A stretch of DNA of 64,000 nucleotides from Cerioporus squamosus (Eukaryota > Basidiomycota > Agaricomycetes > Polyporales > Polyporaceae). How positions within the stretch are numbered: position 1 is the first letter of the stretch; every line of letters begins with the position of its first letter. This document shows, in pieces, positions 45,885-58,931 of the stretch. The position numbers and the translations under genes were made by a program. Below the pieces are notes generated by a model. That model was given only the letters and a program-made list of their open reading frames with translations. It was not told where the DNA came from and did not search any database. Location of the stretch: the NCBI GenBank assembly GCA_022592435.1, contig JABYQS010000075.1, positions 110,622 through 174,621 of the forward strand. Reading direction: 5' to 3'.

Positions 45885-48592
45885 TCAACAGAGATATATG
45901 CCTTCCGGCCATGATCCCTTCTCCTCCGGGTCAAGAGCAAATCTTCCCCAGTGCCATCGGTGATGCCGATGCCGAGGTAGGTACCAGGGTGTCTCGAACA
46001 GGATGTCCGCCTCGCTGAAGGCCCTTCCGTGCCTGTGCACATGCATGCAATACGTCAGCCTTCACTTGCGCCGGACTACCAAAGCTGAGCCAAGGACGAC
46101 TTACTTGGCTGACATGTGGTACAAGATGGCATCTGCACGCGGAGGCAAGACCATCCACATGTCCTTGTCTTTCCGCGTCATCTTCTTGCAAAGGCGACAT
46201 ATTGGCAGGAAGCCGCTGGGGCACTTCGCAAGATGCGCATCCACGCGGGAGATGATAGATGCTTCCGGTGTCACGTAACGCATTTGCGCTGCGTCGACCT
46301 TTCCTTCGAGGTTCAACTTGACGATGCATTCCTCAACTGTATGATCGTTACGCCAGACGAGCTCGTCGCTTAGGTGCAGGACAGAGTCGCAGAAGTCAAT
46401 ACTTGGCATGAAAGATCAGCGAGAATACGACTCACCCAGTGTCTGCATTTTGTCGATCCTCGTTCATGCGCGTATGCATGTATACATGAAGTACCTGAAC
46501 GTCATGTTCGCTGAGTTGAGGCCAACACGGTAGAGACTCGAAGACACTCACTAGCTCAGCCCATGCCTGTCTATTCGCCGGTCCGAACGACGGGTCACCG
46601 CAGTTACAGTAGAGCCGCCCTTGCTTGATATGGAGGTTCAGCCGGTACATGGGCGTTGTCCGACACAGGCGCGCTGCATCCAGGATCCGGTGCGCGACGT
46701 CCTCCCCAGCCTGCCACCACTTGACCTTCGGCCGGCGATATGAGTCATATATGGCTGCCCAGATCGTCTCGTCTGGATGTTCTTCGCACCAGTGCACGTT
46801 GATGTCCGGCCAGGGGAGCGCAGTCTTGCTGCATTCCGGGCAGAAGTACAGGGCATTCGGCCTCTTCAGCCAGCTCGTCCACATCTCGGATCCGTGACTC
46901 GGAAGCAGCGAAGTGAGCCCCACATCCATCTGGCACTCATAGCCGTAAAATTTGTGTTCCAGCAGCCCGAGGTCCGCCGCGAACGAATCATAGTCGACCG
47001 GCGTGCGCGCAGAGTGCCGGAGCACGAGTGCGGGGAAGAGATGACCCCCATCATGCCTGTTGGGGTGGCATCGCTCGTCGTAGGTCTCGTCGAGTGGCCC
47101 GTGAACACGCATGAATCGCTCGTAGCAGTCTTCAAGCTCGGTGTAGCGCGCTCAGACGCACCATGTACGCGTCGTCCTCGCGCTCGAAGCGTGCTTCTTC
47201 TTCTTCCCCTAGTTGACCTGCATCCTTGGGCGGCGTGACACAGCTGATGACTGATGGGAGGCCAGAGCGTCATTGGATGTCCCATCATCTGAAGAGATTC
47301 GGTGACACACGTACCCGCTGGTGTGAGGTCCTGTGCGTCCACCTTGCAGTAATCTCCATCCTCGTCAGAGTCGACATCATCCCCGAGCTCGAAGGGCGTG
47401 TCCAGGTGCTTTTTCCCGCCGTAGCAAGCTCAAGACACTGACGGAATGGGTCAGATAGGTGCGCAAGGTGGTCTAGACACACCTACCGAGCCCTACGCTG
47501 AACCTTCTCATCCAAAGCCTGTGATCTCGGGTTCACGGCGAGACGGGTAGACGTCTGTTAATTATCTACAGTTTCTGCCGAAATATTACCCCTCCTCCTC
47601 CTCCCACATGTCTAGCACGACACCTTGCTGGAAGCGTGCTGTTCAGTTTCCCACAATGCTTGATGACGGCGGATGGTTGCTCACTGCTTGTTTGGATGCG
47701 ATATTTTCGACACGCCCGCGTATCCGTGCTCTGAATTCGTCAAAACATTCGAGAGAAGGTAGAGCAGAGCATCACTCTTCCAACGCTTCCAAGTCTCGCG
47801 TAAGATAAAAGTCCTGCGCCATGTGCGTGGCGGGGTTGAGCCTGCCGAGTGTTCTACGAAAATCATAGAATGCTTGGAGCGACGTCAGGGTGCCACCTGA
47901 TATAGATGACGCTAACACATACCAAATGTCGTCTCTGCGGGGATGAGCATGAGTACAATGTCTCGAACTGCATCCGGAAGATCGCGGAGAACTTCCGCCC
48001 CTTCGACCACTCTGCAGTAAATCCATGTTCAGGCAATGGGTGCGACAAGCATTAATGCTGAAGAAAGCTGACCTTTCGTCATAGCAAGACGCGCAGTATC
48101 TTACTCTGAGCGCGTAATCGACCGAGTAAGCTTGGTCTGCCCCGCATGCCTAAGAATTGTCAGCAAGACATTGCAAGACTTAACTTGGTTCACCCACAAA
48201 ACAGTTGCGACCGAAGATGAGCGCGACATAGACAAGCTCACTCATGTCTTCCGGACAGGGGGGTAGGTCAGGTACTGTCCGTAGTGCCCTCACCCATGCC
48301 ACTCGACATTCCTTAGAAGTGAGGGCTGCACGGAATGCTCTGGACACCCACGACAGGTGGAGCAGGTCCAGCGGATGCATATGAGACGTGACCTGTAAGT
48401 CAATGTCTGTCATGTGTATGCAGAGTGATAGTTGATTAGGTCACCTACCTCAACTAGGATGTCCAACGGCAAGTCTGGAATATTTAGTCGGTGCTTAGCA
48501 CCTGACGCGGAGGCAATGTCTCGTAGTGCAGGCATGTCCACGTGCCGAGTGGCGACTTGAACTTGCTGGGCATGCATATGTGAAGGGCGCAT
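45885..48592 (-). CDS. F-box protein with multiple zinc-binding modules (family copy C)
   Basis: Third member of the F-box/zinc family, about 21 kb from copy B. It starts MRPSHMHAQQVQVATRHVDM. The F-box is IPDLPLDILVE, intron, VTSHMHPLDLLHLSWVSRAF; then VPDLPPCPEDMSELVYVAL, NC-F, intron, ACGADQAYSVDYALRVRYCA plus SC. The middle is variable. Next come YFCPECSKTALPWPDINVHW then CEEH, LYCNCGDPS...QAWAELV, and a C-terminal LPICRLCKK module followed by YHMSAK, an intron, and HGRAFSEADILFETPWYLPR, ending GSWPEGIYLC and TGA at 45887-45885. Its His-rich tail after LPR (HRHHRWHW) is specific to this copy. It is closest to copy B in sequence. The middle exons between about 46400 and 48100 are partly unresolved. 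Confidence 0.77.
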
Positions 48593-48778
48593 CCGCAAAA
48601 CGCGAGCAAGAATTTGACAACAGGCTCTATCATAACATTACGCTAATATACAGTCATATAACAACAGCACACACCGTACATGAACCCAAGGCCCATGCCC
48701 CAAACACGCAGTACACCCGGGTAGGGAGTCACAGGAGCCAGACAGCAACTCAAGCTGAACACGGCGAGGAGGTGGCGT

Positions 48779-50167
48779 TCAGCCGTACCACTTGCTGCCG
48801 ATACGCGTCTCGGACTTTGGCCGCTGCGGGATCATGGGCTCTGTGATTTCAAACACCTCGATAGCTCTCTGCAAGGACGAAATGAGTTGTGATTGAGTCA
48901 GGAAATAACGAGCACGCGACGGCGCACCTTCCACGTATGCATGTCGAATTCCATCACCATCTGGTTCTTGACAAGTCCCTCTGCGTAGTCCTCTTGCGTT
49001 GGTTGCTGGCACAGCACTTCGAGAATGCGTGAGTCAGCACGACCACGAGCACGTCGGTGTCCCAAGAGACACTCACTGATGGTGGGCTCGCCGGTCTCCT
49101 CTTCTATCTGGAACGCGCACTTCCCGTCGCGGATGAGGAAAGAGAGGTAGAAGAGGTTCTCCACGGATTGCGGGAAGTCGTGTGGGTTGATGATGAACCT
49201 GAAAATGTTTACCGCCTCACCGTCCATGTCGTTCAGGATGCGTTCGAGCTACAAGACAAGGGAGCAAGGTTCAGCTACATGCACGTCTACACGTGGTAAA
49301 GGAGGTCAACTGACCGTGGCGACGTTCTTGGTGGTTTCGTTCTCAGAGCGCGTAATATCTTCTTCCCTGATCTCCTGCGGCTTCTTCATGTCCTCCTTGT
49401 TCTTCTCGAGCCGAGCGCGCTTGCCGATATTGCGCTTCTTCTGCTCAATGGAGAGTGGCCCAAGCCTATCCAACAAAGCTGATCAGTAACATTCCAAGCC
49501 GGCTACGAGTTGCGCCATAGAACATTCGACGATGCATAGAGCGAGAGTGCCGGGTATAGGGGACGTGAAGGCAGATACACTCACATGAAGTCCATGACCG
49601 GTACCCGCTTGCTTTTCGCGAGCGCGCGCCGACCTATCCGCTCCCAGTCCAACGGCGCGCCTCCGGCATCGTACTCGCTCGTGTCCTCCTCCTCATCGTT
49701 GTCTCCTATGGGCGTGAGCGGCTTCCGCCCGCCCATGTAGGTGATGAGGCGCGCGACGAAGTCGTCCACATCGAACGCGCCGGAGCCGGACTTCATCGCA
49801 CGCGCCTTGGCAGCGCTGAAGTTGGATATGTGCAAGAGGAGGGCAGAGTCGTTCGTCGCCTCATGTATTGCGCGCACTTGTAGGACATCAGACGCGGGAT
49901 GTGAGGTGGGGCGCCTTGGCCAAAAGAAAGCGCACCTTCAGTGAACAGAGTATCCGCTTCACGGAGGGCAGCGGCGACCTCTTCAGTGCTGATTTCCTGT
50001 TTATCTGTGTAGTGGGTACAGTAGTTCAGATGCCATGCATGCTGCGTCCGGTCTTAACGCGTACCTTCGAACGGCCGTGTGGTCTCGCGATATTTCTTCC
50101 TGAGGTCTCTGGTGGCCTCCTGGTCCTGATCGGGGTCGTACGCCATCTCCACATCGTCGGCGGGCAT
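48779..50167 (-). CDS. nse4: Nse4, kleisin subunit of the SMC5/6 complex
   Basis: Nse4 bridges the Smc5 and Smc6 heads in the SMC5/6 DNA-repair and chromosome-maintenance complex. The spliced protein begins MPADDVEMAYDPDQDQEATR then KKYRETTRPFE. It continues through DKQEISTEEVAAALREADTL, VRAIHEATNDSALLLHISNF, GAFDVDDFVARLITYMGG and PLDWERIGRRALAKSKRVPV with MDFMLGPLSIEQKKR, which is the diagnostic Nse4 region. The Nse4_C domain contains NIFRFIINPHDFPQSVENLF, YLSFLIRDGKCAFQIEEETG, LVKNQMVMEFDMHTWK and AIEVFEITEPMIPQR, with the end at KWYG and TGA at 48781-48779. The start at 50167 is in context ACCATGC. Introns are short and six or seven in number. It is 186 bp upstream of F-box copy C on the same strand. 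Confidence 0.93.
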
Positions 50168-51426
50168 GGTGGTCTTGGCTCTCAAAAAAGTCAGACAAAA
50201 TAAAAGAGACTACGAGATCCAAGGAACAGCCGCGGAGGAGGGAGGAGGAGGGAGAGAAAGACAGCGTGTTTACGCGACGCGTTCACGACCCACGTGACTT
50301 CATTACAGCTGTTTGCAGAAGTCGTGTCCGCCCAACTCCGACTGACGCGCATACACTTTTGACGCGTAATATTCACGATATTGAGAAAATTCGTCCGTAG
50401 GACAACAACACACATATATACATGCTACGCCACTCCATCATGCTATGGATGCGCCCTCGACCTGTTCCAACTTTTTCTGAGTCGCAGCGTGCCCGTAATG
50501 CGGAGATAGTAATGCCCGGTCATCACTCATCTGTAGGGGTGTTCAGGGTGTTTCCGCCCCTCCAGACTCCACCAAGATTTGTTCAAGCATACATCAAAGC
50601 CGTAAGTATATATTTGAATGCTCTCCGAGGTGCTGCGAAGGCTTGGGACATGTGAGCATGCATAACTTCCACAAGCCCCAGGGACGATCGTAAGCGCCCG
50701 TAGACGACATCGCGATACTCGCTCATCTTCTGCGCTCTCCGCACTTCTGACGCTCCGTAAATACTCCTGTAGGCTTTCTGCGTCTCCCAGAGTAGTCCTC
50801 GTCAGAAGAAAGTGGCGAACGACTCGTTCAGATTTTCAGATTTTCTGAATTATTTGTGCACAACGCGTGCTGTGCAATCGGCGCCTGGCCACGACCTCTG
50901 CAAACAGCTGTATCGTGGCGGCGGCTATTTACCGTTTCGGAGATGCCGTCTACTCACCGCCTTCAAGTTGTCCAAGTTGAAGTTTGTCCACTTCTACCAT
51001 CAAACAGGGATCGTGGCTAACCTGTGAACACGTTGAAGAAAGCTGCGAATACTTCGTTGATCTTATACCTCTGCACTGACAACTGTGAGACGATGAGCCT
51101 GAGTCTCAGCAGTTTTCAGTTTAGCTGCCGCTGGCTTCAAGCAAGCTTCATGTTCCTTCCTCAGGCTTATTGAGCTTATGTGGCACGAAGATGCGATATT
51201 GACTGGTAAGTACTTCATTGGTTGTCATTTGAAGCATGGAAGGCCAACAAAATCCCTGCGAAAACCCCCCGCACACCACCAGGCTAGTACGATCAACCGA
51301 ATATCTCAACCATCCAAGACCGCGTCCGAATATACGCTGTCAGAGCGGAAGCGAGATATAGGAATGGAAACCGGTATGCACCCCCCGGGTCAACGCGCCT
51401 TACGAGAATGCTATTTGCTCACTGAA
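50168..51426. other. Intergenic
   Basis: About 1.26 kb between divergent Nse4 and P450. A purine-rich stretch near 50230-50265 lies in the Nse4 leader. No supported gene. Confidence 0.45.
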
Positions 51427-51479
51427 TTCTTTATATCTCTGCAGACAAACAGCTTGTTTGGTCCTGTCTCCCTCTCTCG

Positions 51480-53918
51480 ATGCTCCTCACCACCGCAAGC
51501 GCTAGCGCGACGCTCTGTCTGCTCATTCTCCTACCTAAGGCAGCGTGGTTCTTGCTCAAGAGGCTGTTCGTACGGCTTCCAATTGACAATATTCCTGGAC
51601 CACCGCCGTCCAATAGCTGGATACTCGGTGAGTCTGCCCCGCTTTCCACCAGAGTGTGTCCCAGCCGACATACTACCCTCCAGGGCACTTCAAGAAGTTG
51701 TTTCACCGTGAGAGCTGGGACTTCCAGCATGACCTGTACAACAAGTATGGTCAGGCTGTCGTCACCGAAGGTCTGTTTGGGGTACGTCGTCAGGGGGGAG
51801 GCAGATGCAAATTGGGTCTCTGACACCTCACGCAGCGCAAATGGTTGTTTGTGTTCGACCCACTGGCACTTCACCACGTCATCTTGAAGGACCAGCATAT
51901 TTATGAAGAGACGGCGCAACTCATACAGTATGTTCTCTCCTTGCCACTCGCCGGGCTCGTGTGTCTCATCCGGTTGTCTCTCTAAGGATGGACCTCCTTC
52001 TCTTTGGTCCCGGTCTGCTCTCGGTCTTAGGTACGTGGTTCGAACATTAGCATTCTTTGAACCTGTGGTGACCAATGCGTATGCACAGGAGAAACCCATC
52101 GTAAACAACGCAAGATGCTCAACCCAGTCTTCTCGATCACCCACATGCGTCACATGCTCCCGCTGTTTTACGAAGTAACAGATCGCGTACGTCTACACGA
52201 CCTTGTACATTATTCCGTCTTGAACTCCGTCTCCACTTCTGTAGTTGAGGGAAGCTATTCACCGACGTGTCGAGGACGGACCGCGTACGCTGGACATGCT
52301 TAATTGGAGCACACGAATCGCCCTGGAGCTGATAGGTCAAGGCGGACTGGGGTACTCTTTTGATCCTCTGACAACGGACTCCGCCAGCCCGTACGGCGAC
52401 GCGATGAAGAACCTCATGTTTGTCTATCCCGGAACCATCTCATGGTCTAAGTATCGCTGACTGTCGTGACACACAGGCCGGCAATGCTTCCGCTCATGAA
52501 GTACCGCATCATCCTCCCGGCCCTTTGCAAGTACACCAGTCCAGGGTTCCGACGCTGGGTGCTAGAGCGAATCCCATGGGAACCGCTGCAGAAGATCCGC
52601 AGGATCGTCGACACCATGGACGCTATGTCTCGCGACATATACGAAGCGAAGATGGCCGCGCTTCGTGAAGGAGAAGAGGCTGTCGTGCAGCAAGTCAGCG
52701 AAGGGAAGGACATCCTCAGCAAGCTGCGTATGTACTTAGAGCCGCGAACATTCACGTGAGAAGCGAATCGTGCTGAACCTCTTCGCAGTACAGGCCAATA
52801 TGACAGCATCCGACGCCGACAAGCTTCCCGACGACCAACTCATCGCTCAGATCACGTATGTTCTATGAGAGTGCTTGGTGTATGCAAAGCTGAGACTCAC
52901 CGCGTTCACAGTACCATCGTCTTCGCAGCGATGGACACGACTTCAGGCGTCTTGGCCCACATACTGCACATGCTCGCGGAGCATCCGGATATACAAGAAC
53001 GGCTCAGGCATGAGATCACGAGCGCATGCCGCGCCAATGACGGGAACAGGCCCACCTACGACCAGCTCTCCGAGCTGACTTTGCTTGACTGCGCCTGTCG
53101 AGAAACTCTACGAATGTGAGATAAGCATCGAGTCTCGTCACTTGCTTATCTCTAATACAATGCGAGCAGGTTCCCGCCGTTAGTCTTCCTCCCTCGCACG
53201 TAAGCTCCCCGCCATGCTTTGCGCGAGCACATCTCACATTCTGGCAGTGCAGTGAAGGACGCGGTTCTCCCGCTCTCCACACCAATTCGCGCACGGGACG
53301 GGACTCTGATGCACGAAATCGCTGTCCCGAAGGGCACCTCTGTGGTCATCAGCATACTCGCGTCGAACCGCAATCGCGCCATCTGGGGCGAGGACGCGGA
53401 CGAATGGAAGCCGGACCGCTGGCTGAAGCTGCCGGAGGCCGTGACGGAGGCTCATATCCCAGGGGTGTATTCTCACTTGTCAGTCGACATTTTCTCGGTT
53501 CGAATGTGCTGCACACTGACACCGTTCCCGAACACTCGCGTCAGACTCACGTTCTTGGGAGGCAGCCGGGCGTGCATGTGAGTACGCACCTAAGTCTCTG
53601 ATGCTCTGGAATGATGCTTACTTTTCCCTGACCAAAGCGGCTTCAAGTTCTCTGAGATGGAGATGAGTCAGTTAATGCGCCGGCTGTTCTCACCTACGAA
53701 TGGCGTTAGCTAACCCGGCCCCACTGACAGAGGTTGTATTGACCACGCTACTCCAGCACTTCAAGTTCTCCGTGCCGAAGGACCTAAAGGATTCGATCTT
53801 CTGGAACTTCGGAGGAGTACAATGGCCAAGTGTAGGAAGAAAGAGCGACGTATCCGAGCTTCCTCTTGGTGTCGAGTTGGTCGGGCAGGAAACAGAGGAC
53901 CATTCTGCCTTCGAATAA
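51480..53918 (+). CDS. Cytochrome P450 monooxygenase
   Basis: Microsomal haem monooxygenase of fungal type. The N-terminal membrane anchor (ATLCLLILLPKAAWFLL) leads to the hinge DNIPGPPPSNSWILG. HFKKLFHRESWDFQHDLYNK follows, then a helix C region (ETHRKQRKMLNPVFSITHMR). The I-helix oxygen-binding motif is FAAMDTTSG, the K-helix ExxR is CRETLRMFPP, and the haem loop is FLGGSRACIGFKF with the Cys ligand intact. The ending is EMEMKVVLTTLLQHFKFS ... LVGQETEDHSAFE and TAA at 53916-53918. At least a dozen short introns; one splits the haem loop (GCA/CGT then GTGAGT). The CYP family is not assigned. The substrate is unknown; the right-hand end of the window also carries an FAD monooxygenase and an adenylate-forming reductase. 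Confidence 0.9.
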
Positions 53919-54147
53919 ATAGTGGTATCTGAGTATGTGATGTCGAGTTCAACCTCGCTCACTCTCGCGTGTTGTACGTAAACTTATATTGACAAGCATC
54001 AACAAAGAACTGTATCCGAATCGTTCAGCTAACTTACCAACAGCGCAGCCTACCTGGGCTTAACAGAACACGAACAAGGGGTACATCTTACTGTCATATG
54101 CAATCTGGTTCCTCACCACCTTCCCCGTCGGTGGACACCTCCGGATC

Positions 54148-55565
54148 TCACCCGTCGTCATCGGTCTCGTCCCTGAGAAGCTTGAAGACATCCAAATGAC
54201 CCACTATGAATCCCATAGGAACCGGCACCCCGAGCAGGCTGAACTCGCGAGACGACAGGTTCTTCCCGAAGAACACCTCGTCCTCACCCGTGCCATCGGG
54301 AGCATGTTGGGTGAGCACGTCATCCTGAGCGGCGACCGCATGTTCTTGACCCGGGACAGCGCCCTGACGTTCCCGAAGTTCTTCGCCAAGGCCAGCGGAT
54401 GTGATCGGCGAGCTGAGGCGGGACGTCGCGGGGTTGAGTCGGTCCCTCATAGGTATGGGCCGGGCCTCCACAAGATCCTCTTGTATCTTCCGCATCTCAT
54501 CCAAATGCCACTGTCTGCCCTCCTGCCACCTCTTCGACGCCCTCTGCTTCTCCTGGTCTGGGGCCGGCACGTCGGCTGATCGAACCCGCTCAGCGAACTC
54601 ATGGGCGTCGTTACGTATGCGCTTGAGGGTGCTGGCGGACAGAGAGTCGAGGATGGTAAGGTGCCAGTGGTCGTGGTCGTACGGGTCCTGATTGGAGGCG
54701 ACCACGTCGGGGCCAGGAGGGGGGTGGATGATGATGGGGTCAGGAACATCCCCAGGGACGTCTGCATAGTAGAAGCGAACTCGCAAGCCCAAAGCGGACA
54801 CGGCGTAGACACGGTCCGGACAATTAGTTGGGAAGTCGCGACGCAGCTGCTCGACGATGTCCCGGAGCCGCGCCCGGACCTGACTATCGGCTACGTAGCG
54901 ACCATCAGCGAAGATAGCAGCTGCGGCTGCCTTGACCTTCACGAATGCCAGGGGGGTCTTCCCGATCCTTGCGGTGTAGAATCCGCCGATATCTACCTGC
55001 GCGTGATGACCGGCGACGGTCCCAGTGGGCGATATCTCCAGGTTGACAACGAACCCAAGGTGCTTAGGGAACATCGCCTCGAACAGCTCCTTGTAGGACG
55101 GATAGTACATGCGCTCGTCCACGGGCCCTTGTATACGTAGGAGTCCCTCGTCCGGGATCAGCTTGAAGTTCGTATACAGGTCCTTCCAGATTCGGACGAG
55201 TTGGTTTTGCCTACACAGGTCATGCGGGTCAGTGAGGATCAGCCACATCGACATGTATGCACGGAAGGGGCTCACCTCACCGCCCTGTAGCTTATATCGG
55301 CCTGCTCCTTCTTCCACTCCTCCATCAATCGCAGCAACCTACACCGAGGTCAGTTGTGGCATATAACGACGAAGGAAATGTCAACTGCTTACTCGGCTTC
55401 CTCTGCGACCTTCGACGCATCCTCGGGTACAGTCAGCGCAAGGCCTGGCGCTGCGGAGCCAGTGTTGAGTTTGGTGCGCTTGACGTCCGCGCGCGAGCCG
55501 CTGTGTGAAGAGCGAGGCTCCTTAGATCGCTTGAGGCGGTTGAAGGGGCGTGCAGAGGATGACAT
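54148..55565 (-). CDS. Hypothetical protein, unrecognised
   Basis: A long coding region of good quality whose family I do not recognise. The first exon starts MSSSARPFNRLKRSKEPRSS (basic) and runs to VPEDASKVAEEAE. Later exons include NQLVRIWKDLYTNFKLIPDE, EAMFPKHLGFVVNLEISPTG, QVDIGGFYTARIGKTPLAFV, DRVYAVSALGLRVRFYYADV and DHDHWHLTILDSLSASTLKR. A charged C-terminal half (QRASKRWQEGRQWHLDEMRK) and MGFIVGHLDVFKLLRDETDD close the protein. It has three or four exons. The basic N-terminus could be nuclear-localising (inference). It converges with the P450 gene; the FMO gene lies 392 bp upstream on the same strand. Confidence 0.65.
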
Positions 55566-55957
55566 AGGAAAGAGTGGGGATGGTGGGAGAAGATGATGGG
55601 GTTAGGGAGGGAGCTAGTGAGAGACTGCTCAGTGCACACGTGGGATGAGTTCATGTATAACATTGATAGTAGCCTCCCGTGCTCTTGTTACGAAAATAGA
55701 GGACAGCAGCACACTCAGACGGGCTCCGCCCGCCCTCGTCTGCCGCCGTCTCCGTCTCTCGAGTCTGCGACACTGAGCTCTGAACATTCTTAGATAAATG
55801 GCGATCGAGATGTTTTACTATAGAAGATGTCTGCACGAACGATTGGTGCGCGTTCTCTCGGTGTGCCAAGAGGATGTAAACAGGCAATCAACAATTAAAC
55901 TATATCCAAACCGGTCAAAGAGGAAACGCGAGCTACCGACCGCCTCGGGTTCCAAGT

Positions 55958-57767
55958 CTAGAGTTGCTCCAGCAACTTGAGGGCCTTCTCCCGGTCCTCC
56001 AGAATGCTGTTGTGCATGACCCACGCCATCGTACTCTCCAACTCATCCCCAATCGCATCCAACATCTCCCGAGGATAATCGCCCTTGGCGCTCTGCTCAG
56101 CAGTGATATGCTCCCAGTCAAGCTGGCGGAGGTGATACAGGTCGCCGTTACGCTGCGAGCCGAGCTGAACGCCCCGCGCGAATGGCCTGCGCAGCTCGTC
56201 GTGGATCTTGAGTGCCTCGGAGACATTCGAAAGTGTCACCGACGGGTGAGATAGGATGGTGGCCAGAATGAAACCGTCCTGGTGGTCGCACGTGTGTGAG
56301 ATCATCTGGAACGGTAGGAACGCGAACGGTAAAACGCTCACCTCAATTGCCTGACCAGCACCTGAGCCTTGATGCGGCGTCATTGCGTGTGCCTATATGC
56401 GCAAGATCAGAGCTAAACCATAGCATAGCATGGACATCCCTTCTACATACCGCATCGCCGATCAACACCACTCTTCCACTAACATTGGTGGGCAGCTCGC
56501 GGACAGTGTTGACCGCCCAGCTCAGCGTCTTGTCCATTGCCTATAGTCAAATCGAGTAAGCAAGCAGAATGGGTGCCTCTGAACGTATTGGGACCTTGAG
56601 AAGATCTTGTACACTGGGACTCCACCCGTTGAACTTCTTAGCAACTTCCGCTCCGGTGGTTTCTGTCACCCAGGGTCCGTCATATGTGGACCCTTCTCTG
56701 CCCGGGGTCCTCACAAACGCGGCGATATTAACGGCTTCCCCGCGAGCAACCGGGAACGAGACGATGTCCTGTGACTCCATGGTTGGCTTCGATGAGAAAC
56801 GAGCAGGATTGGATAGCGAACGCACCCTGTCCTTTCCAATGAACTGCCATCATAACGAAGGCGTCGGCGCTCGGATATTCATGATATACGCGCGGAACAC
56901 GTACCACGATAGGCTTGTCTATGTCTTTGAAGGCGGTTCCTTCCAGCTTGTCAACGGGCACAACGCCTCGATACGCAACTTGGCCGGACCACACTGGGTC
57001 TATCATCGTGCGTAGCTTTGCAGCCTGCTGGCTATTTCCATCGTTCTCTGCGACTTCAGCAAGTTCGCTGAACATCGTGCGGCGGACAGCCGACCGGATG
57101 CCGTCGCTCCCTACTAGGAGATCGCAAGTAGCCGTAGTGCCGTCCTTGAATTGTAGGACAATTAGATCCAGACGTCCAGCCTTCGGCTCAACGTAAGCGG
57201 CCAATCGCTTGGAGTAGAAGATTCTATCCGCCGCCTGGAGGTGCTTGACGAAAACCGCCTGCAATTCAGAACGGCGGAAGGCGAAGACTGTAAAAGGTGA
57301 GATACCATGGGCGTAACCACCAGGATATAGTAGACGCACGAGCTGGTTTGATAACGCGAAAATCGGCGGCTTCCGGTTCGTCGCCCTTGCGATAGTGCAA
57401 CGCCATTGCTGAGACATGTGTAAACTACACCAGCCGCGATTGTAACATCGATGTACGTACCTGCAGAGTCCCGGGTGCCGGCGATCTTGTGTAGGTCATC
57501 CTCGAGCCCGAGGTACTTGATGACTTCCATGACCCGCGGCCACACTCCAAGGCCGGCACCGAGCTCGGTGAGCTCAGCTGCGCTCTCGTATATGTCGACG
57601 TCAACGTCACTGCCGTACTTCTGCAAGAACAGCGCAAGGAGGAGGCCTCCGAGACCGGCTCCACTGATCCACAAGCAATGTTAGACAGACTCCAGAGACA
57701 GTGATATGAACACATACATAATGGCGACACGGATTTTGACTGTGGAGACAGGAGTGGTAGAAGACAT
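55958..57767 (-). CDS. FAD-dependent aromatic-type monooxygenase (salicylate hydroxylase-like)
   Basis: Group A flavoprotein monooxygenase that uses NAD(P)H and O2 to hydroxylate a small organic substrate, which is unknown. All three signatures are present: the Rossmann GxGxxG (VAIIGAGLGGLLLALFLQ) after a first intron, the DG motif (CDLLVGSDGIRSAVR), and the GD motif (RVVLIGDAAHAMTPHQGSGA) formed over an intron and followed by GQAIEDGFILATILSHP. Another splice restores DSAAMALHYRKGDEPEAADF and then RVIKPALFAFRRSELQ. The C-terminus is TMAWVMHNSILEDREKALKL then LEQL with TAG at 55960-55958. Start MSSTTPVSTVKIRVA at 57767. A TATAAAG lies about 95 nt upstream. No signal peptide, so it is probably cytosolic. 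Confidence 0.9.
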
Positions 57768-57858
57768 ACTCGGGGAGGTTCTTGCCAGTGGTTGCTAGCG
57801 AATTGTAGGATGAGACTGTGTGTGTGATGCTCTGGCTCTGGGGACGGACTCGACTGAG

Positions 57859-57865
57859 CTTTATA
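57859..57865 (-). promoter_or_regulatory. TATA box of the FAD monooxygenase gene
   Basis: TATAAAG on the minus strand, about 95 nt upstream of the ATG at 57767. Confidence 0.55.
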
Positions 57866-58931
57866 CGAGTCAGCTCGCATTCCGACGCTCAACCGACTGT
57901 CATCTGTCCGTTGACGGGTACTTGGTACATGCATGCCAGGGGTCGTATCGGCGAACCCCACTACCTAACCCGAGCCAGTGCTCGAAGTGGTCACATTATG
58001 CCAACGATCTCGCCCGTTCGACCCCCGAGGCGGATGGCAGTCTGTATAGCATCCGGTACCTAACACTCAGTCAGCACCGTTAGTGCTGGAGCATACGTGC
58101 GAGCTGGACGCATCATTTCTTACTGTTGGTTCGCAGGTATGGGTGTGCAGAGGGGCCATGATAGCCCGAATATCGCGAAGGAGCCAGCGTCTCTCCTAGC
58201 GTTCCCCGGCGATGAGAACTTTGATAGTCATACAAATCGACGTGGAAGCCAACCTTGCACTCCGGTTCGGAGATGTGCGTCTATTGAACATTCGCATCGT
58301 TGGGCGAGGAGGCCGGAGATGACCAGATCTGAGCCTCTACGCAAGACAACTCAGCGGTAGCTCGAGTATAACGATCTCACGAGACCTCTTGTACCTGGTG
58401 ATGGATGGTCAGACTCGTGCAAAGACGCGGAGGCACCTTGGACGTACTCGTTTGACGAACTTCTCCCCATATCAGGCGCAAGGAACACGCGCGAGATTCT
58501 TCCGCTGCGATAGGCTCAGCGGTCTGCTTATCCCGTAGAATTGCAGGCATAATGACGTACCACTTCGATTGAGCAGCTGCGATGCCGTCGGTATCTCGTA
58601 AAGACAGGAAATCTTACCGATGCAGCACATCCGTCCGCTGGCTCGTTCGGCAGACCGTGACTTTCCGACCCGTCTTCTTGAACCCACACCGGTTGCCGTG
58701 AGTCGGCAGAAGTCCTCACGTGCAATGGTTAAGACGCGCCGTGCGGCCATCAGGCGGGCAAATCACTTTGAATATGTGGCTATGAAGGATCGCCAATGCA
58801 TTCGAATCTCCGCATGATAGCGTGAGCGAGTCGCCTATTAGTATTGCTGACCAAAGAACAACCACACCATTACAGTGAACTCCGCTGGGATCGTACCCAT
58901 CGTCACAGAGGACGTCAGTGGCCGAGTCAGC
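57866..58931. other. Intergenic
   Basis: About 1.07 kb between the FMO promoter and the 3' end of AA9 gene 2. Short frames only; nothing supported. Confidence 0.45.
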
